Positions 14,718 to 23,200 of a stretch of 33,732 bases of DNA are shown here, piece after piece. The DNA lies in assembly GCA_013297825.1 (NCBI GenBank), contig JAAFIN010000020.1, positions 1 to 33,732 on the forward strand, given 5' to 3'. Made by a program: the position numbers and the translations under genes. The notes under the pieces were generated by a model. It made no database searches and was not told the origin of the DNA. It worked only from the letters and a program-made list of their open reading frames with translations. The stretch comes from Cytophagales bacterium. GTDB lineage: Bacteria > Bacteroidota > Bacteroidia > Cytophagales > Microscillaceae. Each line of letters begins with the position of its first letter. Position 1 is the stretch's first letter.

Positions 14718-16073
14718 ATGAAATACTTTCTTTATTCATTTATAATATTTTGTTTTTTGGCTAAAAACGCATTATTTGCACAACAAAACAAAGAAGTTGC
14801 AGATAAAATAATTGCCACAGTTGATAATAACATTATCCTGAAATCTGAATTAGATGCTCGTTTGGTAAATATGTATTATGATGGACAAATCAAAAAAATA
14901 GACCAAGAAACACGCTGTAAAGTATTAGAGGGACTTTTGGTGCAGAAAATTATGCTTGCAAAAGCAGAAATTGACTCTGTAAATGTGGAAGAAAAAACCG
15001 TAAATAACCAAATGGACAGACGTTTTGCGATGCTTTTACAACAATGTTGTGGTGGTGATGCTTCCAAAGTTGAAAAACTTTATAATAAAACCATTGGCGA
15101 CCTCAAAAATGAAATGCGTGAATCCATCAGAGAACAAATGGTTTCTCAAAAAATGGAAGGCGAAATCAGCAAAGACGTAAAAGTAACACCAAAAGAAGTC
15201 AAAAAGTTTTTTCAAGAAATGCCAAAAGACCTCAAAGAAAGAAATGTAAAACGTGAATTTGAGGTAAGCCAAATAGTACGTTTTCCTGCTCCAAATAAAA
15301 GCCAAAAACTTATCGCAAAAGCAAAAATTGATAGCTTAAAAAAACTTCTTGTAGAAGGGGGTGATTTTGAAGAAATTGCTAAGAAAAATTCTGAAGACCA
15401 CGTTTCAGGTGCGCAAGGTGGAAGTCTTGGTTGGCAACAACGTGGCTCGCTTGTACCACAATTTGAAGCAACAATTTTTAAATTAAAGCCTAACGAACTT
15501 TCTGAAGCAGTAGAATCTGAATTTGGGTTTCACTTAATAAAACTCCACGAAAGACGTGGTAACGAATTTCTTTCTTCACATATTTTGATAAAACCCAACG
15601 CAACAGAACTTGATTTAGAAAATGAAACTAAATTTTTGGATAGTTTGCGTAATAAAATTATGTTGGACAGCATCAAATTTGAAAAAGCTGCAAAAGAATA
15701 TTCCCACGACAAATCCACTGCTCCTTCAGGAGGAGTAATTTTATCTGATAATGGTTCAAGCAAAAACTTAGATGATGAAATAGATTCTTTTGTGTATTTG
15801 GTGGTAAGCGAAATGGAAGTAGGCAAAATATCTACACCAAAACCTTATAGAGATAATACTGGTAAAATGGGCGTAAGGATTCTTTTGTTAAAATCAAATA
15901 TACCTCCTCACGACCTTAACCTAAAAGAGGATTACCAAAAAGTGTATAATTATACCTTAATGGATAAAAAAAATAAAGCTATGAATGATTGGTTTATCAA
16001 AACCAAAGAACAGCTTTATATCAATGTGGATCCAGAGTTTAAAGATTGTGTGTTTTTTCAAGATGTAAAATAG
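14718..16073 (+). CDS. SurA-like periplasmic peptidylprolyl isomerase
   Basis: A 451-aa exported protein. The signal peptide ends near residue 21 (LFA-QQ). A SurA N-terminal chaperone-like region follows (ADKIIATVDNNIILKSELDARL). Parvulin domain 1 is about residues 175-275, with FEVSQIVRF, DFEEIAKKNSED and GGSLGWQQRGSLVPQFEATIF. A second, more diverged parvulin domain (about 283-395) starts SHILIKP and includes the GGVILSDN block. SurA proteins fold and escort outer-membrane proteins in the periplasm. This fits the number of barrel proteins nearby. A Cys pair QQCCGG near residue 103 is unusual. The stop codon adjoins a 67-68 bp tandem repeat. Confidence 0.92.
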   Translation: MKYFLYSFIIFCFLAKNALFAQQNKEVADKIIATVDNNIILKSELDARLVNMYYDGQIKKIDQETRCKVLEGLLVQKIMLAKAEIDSVNVEEKTVNNQMDRRFAMLLQQCCGGDASKVEKLYNKTIGDLKNEMRESIREQMVSQKMEGEISKDVKVTPKEVKKFFQEMPKDLKERNVKREFEVSQIVRFPAPNKSQKLIAKAKIDSLKKLLVEGGDFEEIAKKNSEDHVSGAQGGSLGWQQRGSLVPQFEATIFKLKPNELSEAVESEFGFHLIKLHERRGNEFLSSHILIKPNATELDLENETKFLDSLRNKIMLDSIKFEKAAKEYSHDKSTAPSGGVILSDNGSSKNLDDEIDSFVYLVVSEMEVGKISTPKPYRDNTGKMGVRILLLKSNIPPHDLNLKEDYQKVYNYTLMDKKNKAMNDWFIKTKEQLYINVDPEFKDCVFFQDVK

Positions 16074-16298
16074 ATTTTTTATAAAATTCTTGTGGATTCT
16101 TTGGAACACGGATTTTACGGATAGGCACAGATTTTCACGGATTTTTTATAAAATTCTTGTGGATTCTTTTGGAACACGGATTTTACGGATAGGCACAGAT
16201 TTTCACGGATTTTTTATAAAATTCTTGTGGATTCTTTGGAACACGGATTTTACGGATAGGCACAGATTTTCACGGATTTTTTATAAAATTCTTGTGGG
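16074..16298. repeat. 67/68-bp tandem repeat, 3.3 copies, left of the GxxExxY gene
   Basis: The unit start (ATAAAATTCTTGTGG) recurs at 16081, 16148, 16216 and 16283, giving periods of 67, 68 and 67 bp; the second copy has one extra T. Inside each unit are decamer sub-repeats of the form ACRGATTTTC. Any ORF here merely translates the repeat. A diverged inverted copy is at 16775-16824. Confidence 0.95.
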
Positions 16299-16352
16299 GT
16301 TTTAAGGTGCAAATTTTTATATTTTTTTTACTATAATTTTTTCACAAGTATT

Positions 16353-16757
16353 ATGAAAAATTTATTACACAAAGAAACCACAGATGCTATTATAAAAATA
16401 TATTTTGAGGTTTATAATGAATTGGGGTATGGTTTTTTAGAAAAAATTTATCAAAATGCTATGTATTTAGAATTAAAAGCAAGAGGCTTTCAAGTAGATG
16501 CTCAAAAACAAATTAAAGTCTTTTACAAAGGTGTTGTTGTTGGTGAATATTATGCTGATTTATTTGTAAATAATGAGATTATTGTAGAATTGAAAGCAAG
16601 TGAAGTTTTAGTTTATGAAAACCAACTCCAACTGATTAATTATTTAAGGGCTACAAATATAGAAATAGGCTTATTGTTAAATTTTGGGAAAAACGCAGAA
16701 TTTAAGCGTCTAATATTCACAAATGACAGAAAAAATCATTTAAATCCAGATTTATAA
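16353..16757 (+). CDS. GxxExxY family protein (PD-(D/E)XK nuclease-like)
   Basis: A 134-aa protein with the name-giving motif GYGFLEKIYQNA (Gly27, Glu30, Tyr33). A nuclease-like core follows: YYADLFVNNEIIVELKAS gives Asp69 and Glu79-x-Lys81, and Gln91 follows. The family is typed as PDDEXK_3; activity and substrate are not established to my knowledge. No partner gene is fused or adjacent. The gene sits between a tandem repeat (16074-16298) and an inverted diverged copy (16775-16824), so it has the layout of a small mobile or repeat-associated cassette. The last residues (NDRKNHLNPDL) run into AT-rich repeat-like sequence, and the natural C-terminus may have been altered. Confidence 0.9.
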   Translation: MKNLLHKETTDAIIKIYFEVYNELGYGFLEKIYQNAMYLELKARGFQVDAQKQIKVFYKGVVVGEYYADLFVNNEIIVELKASEVLVYENQLQLINYLRATNIEIGLLLNFGKNAEFKRLIFTNDRKNHLNPDL

Positions 16758-16774
16758 AAAATTTATATTTTTAG

Positions 16775-16824
16775 TTTTATAAAAAATCTGTGAAAATATG
16801 TGTTAATCTGTAAAATCCGTGTTC
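16775..16824. repeat. Inverted diverged copy of the 67-bp unit, right of the GxxExxY gene
   Basis: This 50-bp block is the reverse complement of the unit's GAACACGG...TATAAAA part with about 6 mismatches by hand alignment (roughly 88% identity). Confidence 0.88.
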
Positions 16825-16852
16825 TTTTTTTCATTTTAAAAGAAATTATACA

Positions 16853-16860
16853 TACTTTTG
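16853..16860 (+). promoter_or_regulatory. Probable -7 box TACTTTTG for the DUF350 operon
   Basis: TACTTTTG matches TAnnTTTG and lies 55 bp before the DUF350 ATG. Confidence 0.55.
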
Positions 16861-16915
16861 TGCATATACACACTTGTAAATATAAAAACTAAAACATTAA
16901 AAAACATAAAAAACT

Positions 16916-17158
16916 ATGCTCAACACCATACTAACCACACTCCTAAATGTATCCTTGCAAGATGGCATTACCCAATCACTTATTTATTCAGTAATTGGGC
17001 TTGCTATGGCAATATTAGCCTATAAAATTATTGATTGGATAACACCAGGCGATATTTCACAACAAATTGCCAAAGAAAATAATGTTGCACTTGCTGTTGT
17101 GGTAGGTTCATTGATTTTAGGGGTTTGTATCATTATTGCACAAGTTATAGGTGGATAA
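16916..17158 (+). CDS. DUF350 small membrane protein
   Basis: An 80-aa protein with two clear membrane helices (about 21-38 and 57-79). The conserved block LAYKIIDWITPGDISQQIAKENNVALAVVVGSLILG is typical of DUF350 (YjfL-like) proteins. The only charged loop is the ITPGDISQQIAKENN connector. The last 8 bases overlap the start of the spermidine-synthase-like gene, so translation is probably coupled. From general knowledge DUF350 proteins recur next to SpeE-like membrane proteins; function is not established. It may act as a small partner or channel subunit for the next protein; that is inference. Confidence 0.87.
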   Translation: MLNTILTTLLNVSLQDGITQSLIYSVIGLAMAILAYKIIDWITPGDISQQIAKENNVALAVVVGSLILGVCIIIAQVIGG

Positions 17159-18728
17159 TCAATTAAAAGACTTTTCAGAAAATAAAAATGCAATTCCAAT
17201 ACTTTTTATATCTGTTTTTATCATAGCAGGTTGTGGTATCTTGTATGAATTGCTTATTAGCAGTATGTCTTCCTATTTTTTGGGAAGTAGCATACTGCAT
17301 TTCTCGCTTACGATAGGTTTTTTTCTCTCTGCAATGGGTTTGGGGGCTTATCTTTCACGTTGGGTCAAAGAAGAAGATTTACTTTGGCGTTTTATCCAAA
17401 TAGAATTGGCTTTGGGTATTATTGGAGGTGCATCAGGCATTATTTTGTATGGTGGTTATGCTTTTACACAAAATTATTATCTGTTGGCTTTTTCAATGAT
17501 AATGATTATTGGTGCATTGGTAGGCATAGAAATTCCGCTTTTAACCCGCATTGTCCAACCACATTTCAAACTTGCTGATACACTTGCACAGGTGTTGGCT
17601 TATGATTATTTGGGTGCTTTGGTGGCTTCGGTAGTGTTTCCTTTGATATTAGTGCCTTATTTGGGTTTGATGAGAACTGCGTTTTTTATTGGTTTGCTTA
17701 ATTTGTGGGTTGGTTTATTCAATTTATGGATATTTAGAGAAAGTCTTTATCGTTGGCAGAGGGGAATGTGGGTAGGCATAATTTGTGCTGTTATTTATGT
17801 GTTTGGATTTGGTTTTTCATTTATTATACAGGATTTTATGGAAGAATTTTTGTATAATGATGATGTTATTTTGGCAAAACAATCACCTTATCAGCGTATT
17901 ATTGTTACAAAAGATGACAATGATTTACGCCTTTATCTCAATGGAAATCTTCAATTTTCTTCACAAGACGAACACCGTTATCACGAGCCTTTGGTGCATT
18001 TGCCTTTGGCTTTGGTGCGTAATCCTGAAAATATTTTGTTTTTGGGAGCAGGTGATGGGCTTGCGGTGAGAGAATTATTAAAATATCCCAGCATAAAAAG
18101 CATTGATTTGGTGGATTTGGATAAAATGATGACTGATTTAGCCCAAAAACACCCTGCATTATTGCAATTAAATGAAGGTGCTTTAAACCAAAAAATGGTA
18201 AAAATATTTCACCAAGACGCTTATAAATACTTAGAAAATAATTCAAAAATATACGATTTAATCATTATTGATTTGCCTGACCCTTCAGAAGTAAGTTTAG
18301 GGAAATTATACAGCAAAGAATTTTATGGATTGGTGCGTAAGCGACTTACGCCTGACGGTGCAATGGTTACACAATCTGCTTCGCCATTTTTTACAAAAAA
18401 GGCTTTTTGGTGCATTACCAATACTTTGAGAGAGGTTTTTCCTACGTTGTTGCCTTATACTGTTCACGTACCTTCGTTTGGACAATGGGGTTTTAATATG
18501 GCGTTGCCTTACAAAATGGACAAAGAACTTGCCTTAGAAAAAATACAAAATCGTCTGTTTCCAAAAGACCAAAAACAGGCTTCATTCAAATATCTTAATA
18601 AAGAAATCATACCTACTTTATTTCGTTTTGATGAAGATTTGAAAGAAATTCCCACTGAAATCAATACACTCAACACACAAAAATTGGTACAGTATTATGA
18701 GAAAAGTTGGAAGATTTATAATAGATAA
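17151..18728 (+). CDS. Membrane-anchored spermidine-synthase-like protein
   Basis: A 525-aa fusion of an N-terminal membrane domain (about seven helices, residues about 15-225) and a C-terminal aminopropyltransferase-like domain. The latter holds LYLNGNLQFSSQDEHRYHEPLVH, the nucleotide-binding FLGAGDGLAVREL (about 297-309), DLVDLD and IIIDLPDPS (about 370). Soluble spermidine synthases transfer an aminopropyl group from decarboxylated AdoMet to putrescine; membrane-fused versions may have other acceptors. No AdoMet decarboxylase gene is nearby. The start is GTG at 17151, overlapping the DUF350 stop by 8 nt in a GTGGATAA context. A heptamer array follows after the stop. Confidence 0.87.
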   Translation: MDNQLKDFSENKNAIPILFISVFIIAGCGILYELLISSMSSYFLGSSILHFSLTIGFFLSAMGLGAYLSRWVKEEDLLWRFIQIELALGIIGGASGIILYGGYAFTQNYYLLAFSMIMIIGALVGIEIPLLTRIVQPHFKLADTLAQVLAYDYLGALVASVVFPLILVPYLGLMRTAFFIGLLNLWVGLFNLWIFRESLYRWQRGMWVGIICAVIYVFGFGFSFIIQDFMEEFLYNDDVILAKQSPYQRIIVTKDDNDLRLYLNGNLQFSSQDEHRYHEPLVHLPLALVRNPENILFLGAGDGLAVRELLKYPSIKSIDLVDLDKMMTDLAQKHPALLQLNEGALNQKMVKIFHQDAYKYLENNSKIYDLIIIDLPDPSEVSLGKLYSKEFYGLVRKRLTPDGAMVTQSASPFFTKKAFWCITNTLREVFPTLLPYTVHVPSFGQWGFNMALPYKMDKELALEKIQNRLFPKDQKQASFKYLNKEIIPTLFRFDEDLKEIPTEINTLNTQKLVQYYEKSWKIYNR

Positions 18729-18734
18729 ATTTCT

Positions 18735-18822
18735 AATGGTAAATTGTGAATTGTAAATGAAACAGCCAATTTTAATGGTGAATGGTAAATTGTGAATTGT
18801 GAATTGTAAATGAAATAGCCAT
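18735..18822 (+). repeat. Compound heptamer array with two ACAGCCA/ATAGCCA tags
   Basis: Two blocks (AATGGTA-AATTGTG-AATTGTA, then AATGGTG-AATGGTA-AATTGTG-AATTGTG-AATTGTA) end in AATGAAACAGCCA and AATGAAATAGCCA. They read outward from the SpeE-like gene. Confidence 0.92.
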
Positions 18823-18845
18823 TTTATAAAAAATAATCCTTTTCA

Positions 18846-19571
18846 ATGAAAATAATTACATGGAATTGTAACATGGCTTTCAGGAAAAAAGCAGATTTTA
18901 TTTTAGATGATAAGCCTGATATTTTAGTTGTGCCAGAATGTGAAAATCCTGATAAATTATTATTTTCGCTTTATACGCCACAGCCAACTGATATTTTGTG
19001 GTTTGGTAAAAACCAACACAGAGGTCTAAACAAGGGTCTTGCAATATTTTCTTATGGTGATTTTCGTTTTAAAGTATTTGATAATCACAACCAAGATTTC
19101 CAGATGGTTATTCCAATTTTGGCAACAAATCATCTCATTGAAATAAATTTATTTGCAATTTGGGCGAATAATCCAACTGACCCAAATGGACAATATGTAG
19201 AACAAGTTTGGAAAGCAATTCATTATTACGAAAATTCGCTTTTGGACACCAATACAATTCTTGTTGGTGATTTTAACAGTAATGCTATTTGGGATAAAAA
19301 AAACCAAGAAAATAACCATTCAAATATTGTAAAATTTTTGGAAGATAAAGGCATTTTTAGCACTTATCACACACATCACAACCAAAAACAAGGTTTGGAA
19401 AAAGACCCAACTTTTTATCTTTACAGACACCAAAATAAGCCTTATCATTTGGATTATTGTTTTGCATCAAAAAATTTATTGGAAAAAATAAATTCAGTTG
19501 AAATAGGAGATTTTGAACATTGGACAAAATACAGCGACCACGTTCCACTCATTGTGGATTTTGATTTGTAA
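18846..19571 (+). CDS. Endonuclease/exonuclease/phosphatase family protein
   Basis: A 241-aa protein of the EEP fold. Motifs are ITWNCNM (residues 4-10), VPECE (metal Glu31), LVGDFNSN (about 140), a YHLDYCFAS block (about 205) and YSDHVPLIVD at the C-terminus (Asp-His catalytic pair, about 230). EEP enzymes are Mg-dependent phosphoesterases acting on nucleic acids, phospholipids or phosphoinositides. No signal peptide is seen, so a cytoplasmic, nuclease-like role is most likely. It stands alone: the heptamer array separates it from the SpeE-like gene, and about 115 bp of AT-rich sequence follow. The substrate cannot be read from the sequence. Confidence 0.85.
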   Translation: MKIITWNCNMAFRKKADFILDDKPDILVVPECENPDKLLFSLYTPQPTDILWFGKNQHRGLNKGLAIFSYGDFRFKVFDNHNQDFQMVIPILATNHLIEINLFAIWANNPTDPNGQYVEQVWKAIHYYENSLLDTNTILVGDFNSNAIWDKKNQENNHSNIVKFLEDKGIFSTYHTHHNQKQGLEKDPTFYLYRHQNKPYHLDYCFASKNLLEKINSVEIGDFEHWTKYSDHVPLIVDFDL

Positions 19572-19663
19572 ATAAATATTTATATAAATTAAATCTGTTT
19601 TTTGTTTTTTACATAATTAAATAATTAAAATAAAATTTGGATAATTAAATAAAAATCACTATA

Positions 19664-19683
19664 AATTTCTAATTCCTAATTCC
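19664..19683 (-). repeat. Short heptamer array (AATTAGR type)
   Basis: Two AATTAGG/AATTAGA units on the minus strand just before the methyltransferase fragment, reading outward from it. Confidence 0.6.
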
Positions 19684-19686
19684 ATT

Positions 19687-19899
19687 ATGCTTTCTCGCAA
19701 TAAAATTAAATATCTTCAAACACTTCAAAATAAAAAAAATAGACAAGAAGCACAATTTTTTGTGGTAGAAGGTAAAAAAATATTGATAGAAACCTTAGAA
19801 AGTGATGTTTTGGTAGAAGAAATTTACTGCACAGAAGAATTTTTTCACCTTTGTCGGTGTTCCCAAGCGAAAAAAACTGCACCGTTGTTACGTGTTTAG
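19687..19899 (+). pseudogene. Truncated TrmH/SpoU-family RNA methyltransferase
   Basis: The first 53 or so residues match the N-terminal substrate-binding domain of TrmH-type methyltransferases: MLSRNKIKYLQTLQNKKNRQ, then FFVVEGKKILIETL and VEEIYCTEEFF. Homology then ends, and the remaining residues up to the stop look like repeat translation (HLCRCSQAKKTAPLLRV). The whole SPOUT catalytic domain (about 190 aa) is missing, with no remnant found in any frame downstream. The break coincides with the left edge of the inverted-repeat element at 19848-20110. The gene is probably non-functional; an intact paralogue elsewhere is plausible. Confidence 0.78.
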
Positions 19900-20110
19900 A
19901 AAAATGCAAGCACAATGCAATTATATATCTACTACTCAAAAAAACACAAAAGATAGTATTATTACAAGTATAAAAGCATTTTTCGTCACCAACAACGCAC
20001 AGACACACAGACAGGACTTGCTTACAGAGTTGTCGGTGACGAAAAATGTATTTAGCTTTGGGAAATTATTTTTTACTTTTGTGCTTACATTTTTCTAAAC
20101 ACCGACAACG
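19848..20110. repeat. Nested inverted-repeat element truncating the methyltransferase gene
   Basis: Outer arms 19892-19914 and 20080-20102 are reverse complements with 1 mismatch in 23 and extend on both sides to about 33 bp. Inner arms 19977-19996 and 20029-20048 (CATTTTTCGTCACCAACAAC type) pair with 1 mismatch in 20. GTCGGTG/CACCGAC-like cores recur near 19852, 19985, 20033 and 20102. No coding function is visible inside. Confidence 0.85.
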
Positions 20111-20163
20111 GAGAAAAAACAAGTAAAAATCAATATTTTTGCAACGAAACTTTTACAGTAACA

Positions 20164-20216
20164 AAGGTTTTAAAAACCTTATAGGTTTCTTACCCACAAA
20201 AATGGTTAGATAATCA
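20164..20216. repeat. Dispersed repeat with hairpin, second copy of 8711-8770
   Basis: AAGGTTTTAAAAACCTT is a perfect palindromic core, followed by ATAGGTTTCTTACCCACAAA and TGGTTAGATAAT, as at 8711-8770. It lies 19 bp from the stop of the minus-strand sensor gene and could act as its terminator. Confidence 0.72.
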
Positions 20217-20234
20217 TTTTTTAATCAAAAAACC

Positions 20235-23200
20235 TTAACTTTTCACATATCTAATAATAATCGCATACACTTTTCGTGTATTTACATTTGATTCAGAAAC
20301 TGACATTTCCATCTCAAAAGTTGTATTATCAGATTTTACACCGTGTGCTTGTGTGGTCGTATCTACCAAATGTTGTACTTCAAGTTGTTTATTGGTTAAT
20401 AATTTATACAAACTTTTCCCAACCAAATCAGGATAATGATACCCAAACATATTATAAGTTGCAGGATTTGCAGATAATATTTTGCCTTCTGTATCCACTG
20501 AAATAATGCTGTTATTGGACGCATTAAAAATCGCACTTACTACCGCATTTTGCTCCAAAAGTTCTTCCTCTGCTTTTTTACGCCTGTTGATGTTACGAAT
20601 ACTACCAGCAATTTTGACAGGAACGCCATCAATATCTCGCTGTGTTTCAGCAGTTGCAGAAAACCAAAGAAACTCTTGTAAGCGATTTGCAATGCGAAAT
20701 TCTACCTCAAAAGGTGTTTCACCTGTTTTGTCGGTGATGTGATTATACAAATTACGCAAAACTTTTTCCCTATCCTCTGGGTGCAAACGTGATGCCCAAC
20801 TATCCAATTTGCCCAAAAAGTCATCTTCATCAAAACCTAATAACTCACTAAAACGTGGCGAAAACCATACAGGATTATCAGGATTTACAGGGTCGTTAGG
20901 CATTACATTCATTTCCCAAAGACCGTCTTTTGTGGCTTGTGTCGCAAGGTCAAACCTGCTTATCGCATCATTTAATTGTTTTTCGTTTTGTTTTCTTTGG
21001 GTAATGTCTTGTGCAATCGCTGCGAAAAGTGGTGTTTCTTCATCTTCAAAATATTGCAAATTAAGTTCTACGTTGTAAGAAGAACCATCTTTGCGATAAT
21101 GCGTTGTTTCCAAAATCAAAAAGTTCATTTCGCCTTTTTGGAGTGGTTTTATGCGTTCAGCAAAAGATTCCCTTGTATAAAGTGGTTCTATTTCATAAGG
21201 TGTAAGTTTGTGCAATTCTTCAATCGTATAACCGAGATTTTGGCGTGCTTTTTCATTGACAATCGTATATTTGAAGGTATTTGCATCAAAAACATATACC
21301 TCATTGCTTGAATTATCCAAGATATGAGCGTTTAATTCTATGTGTTTTAGCTCACGTTTGCGGTCTGTAATATCCCTTACAAACATAGAGGCACCCATAA
21401 TTTCTTTATTTTCATTAAAAATTGGGCTGTAAGAAAATTCGTACCATCTGCGTACTTGATTTTCCACCACATAACTATCTTCTTGGCTAAAATGCACCCC
21501 AGAAAAAGCCCTTTCCCACAATACTTTTGCACGATTGCGTTTTTCTTCGTCTTGGAAAGTATTAAGCCAATAATCACCCAAAGAAAATTCTGCATTTCTG
21601 ATAGTACGCACCAATTCACGCACCTGTCTATTTGCTGCAACCACCTCAAAATTACGATTTAACGCCACAATACCAGCCCTTGAACTGTCAATAATACCCT
21701 GTAATTGTGAAAGTGTATTTTCTAATACTTTTTCTTGGTCTCTTATCATTGCGGTACGACTTTCTACCTCACGCTCCAAATTTTCTTTGTATTCTTGTAA
21801 TTGTCTGCGGTCTTTTTCCATAATTTCCTGCGTTGCAGCGAGTTCTTCCATATTTTGTCTGCGTTGTTCTTCTTGTGCAAACATTTGTTCTTGTGAGAAT
21901 TTGGCTTCATCAAGGAGTTTTTTGTTGTTTTCGTTATTTCTCACGCTTGCGATAGAAGATGCAATATTTTCGCTTAATCGTTCAATGAATTTTATTTGAT
22001 GTTCTTCCATATCTTGGAATGATGCAATTTCTACCGCACCAAATACTTCATCATTTGTTTGCAAAGGAGCAATCAAAAGGCATTTTGGCGTTGCTTTGCC
22101 CAAACCTGATGTAATATGTAGGTATTCTTGTGGCACATCTTTTAGATAAATAATATCTCTTTCTAAAATTGCTTGCCCCAAAAGTCCTTGTCCAACTGCT
22201 ACTTTTTTCTCCTCGTATTTTCTTTTATTGTAAGCAAAAGATGCTTTTAATTCCAAATATTCTTCTTCATTTTCTTTTATCAAAAGAAAAATTCCGCCTT
22301 GATTTGCCTCCAAATATTTCACCAAATTTGAAATAATTTGATATGAAAATTCCTCAAAATTTTGTTCGTTATTTCTCAAAATACCTGCAAATAACGTAAA
22401 ACCTTCATTTGACCAGTTGCGTTTATTATCTTCGTCATCAATACGTCTTAAGTTTTCACGCATTGCTTGTAGGGCAGTTCCCAAAGCATCTTGTTCGCTT
22501 TTGAGTGTAAAAGGTGTATCAAATTTACCTTGACCGATATTTTGGGCAAAATCTGCGTATTGTTTAAAACTATTCACAATCAAACTAAGACTACCTGACA
22601 CCTCCCCAATTTCATCTTTACGTCTGTAATCTGTGTTAATATTGACATCACCATTTGCTACTTTTTCCGCACTTTCAGATATTTTTTTCAAAGGCGTAAT
22701 AAAATACGTACCAATGACAAAAGTACCTACCAAAAGCACCAACAAGTTCAACATAAAGGTAATAAAAATCACCGAAGCGAGGAATTGGTTAGTTTCTTCG
22801 TAATTGGTTTTAAAAACAGATGTAAGTTCTTTATTTTTAGTAAGAACCTCATCTAAGGCACTTTGGGCAGAAAAATATGCTTTTTGGATTTCTGGGTTCG
22901 TTTCTTGATAAAGTTGCAAAGATTCGTTTGCTTCGTCAGCGTCTTTGAGTTCTCTTTCTTTTTTATCTTTTTCTTTAAGTTCTTTGTCCTTTTCTTTATC
23001 TTTTTTAGGGTCTTTCTTAGGGTCTTCTTTTTGTTCTTTCTTTTCTTTGAGTTCTTTTTCAATTCTATCTTTTGCCCTTGCGATAGAATCCGCTTTGCTG
23101 GTAGAAACCAAGCTATCAATTTTTAATTTTTTATCAATAATAATTTTAATATTTGCATTGAGTTCAGCCCACGCAAATTCTAAGGATTTGATTTCCCTTT

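Noticed and set aside
16090-16305. A 71-aa reading frame with repeated FTDRHRFSRIFYKILV-like peptide
   Set aside because: It only translates the 67/68-bp tandem repeat; the unit length is not a multiple of three and no start context or homologue is apparent.
19892-20098. A 68-aa frame inside the inverted-repeat element
   Set aside because: It translates the two repeat arms and lacks any family likeness.
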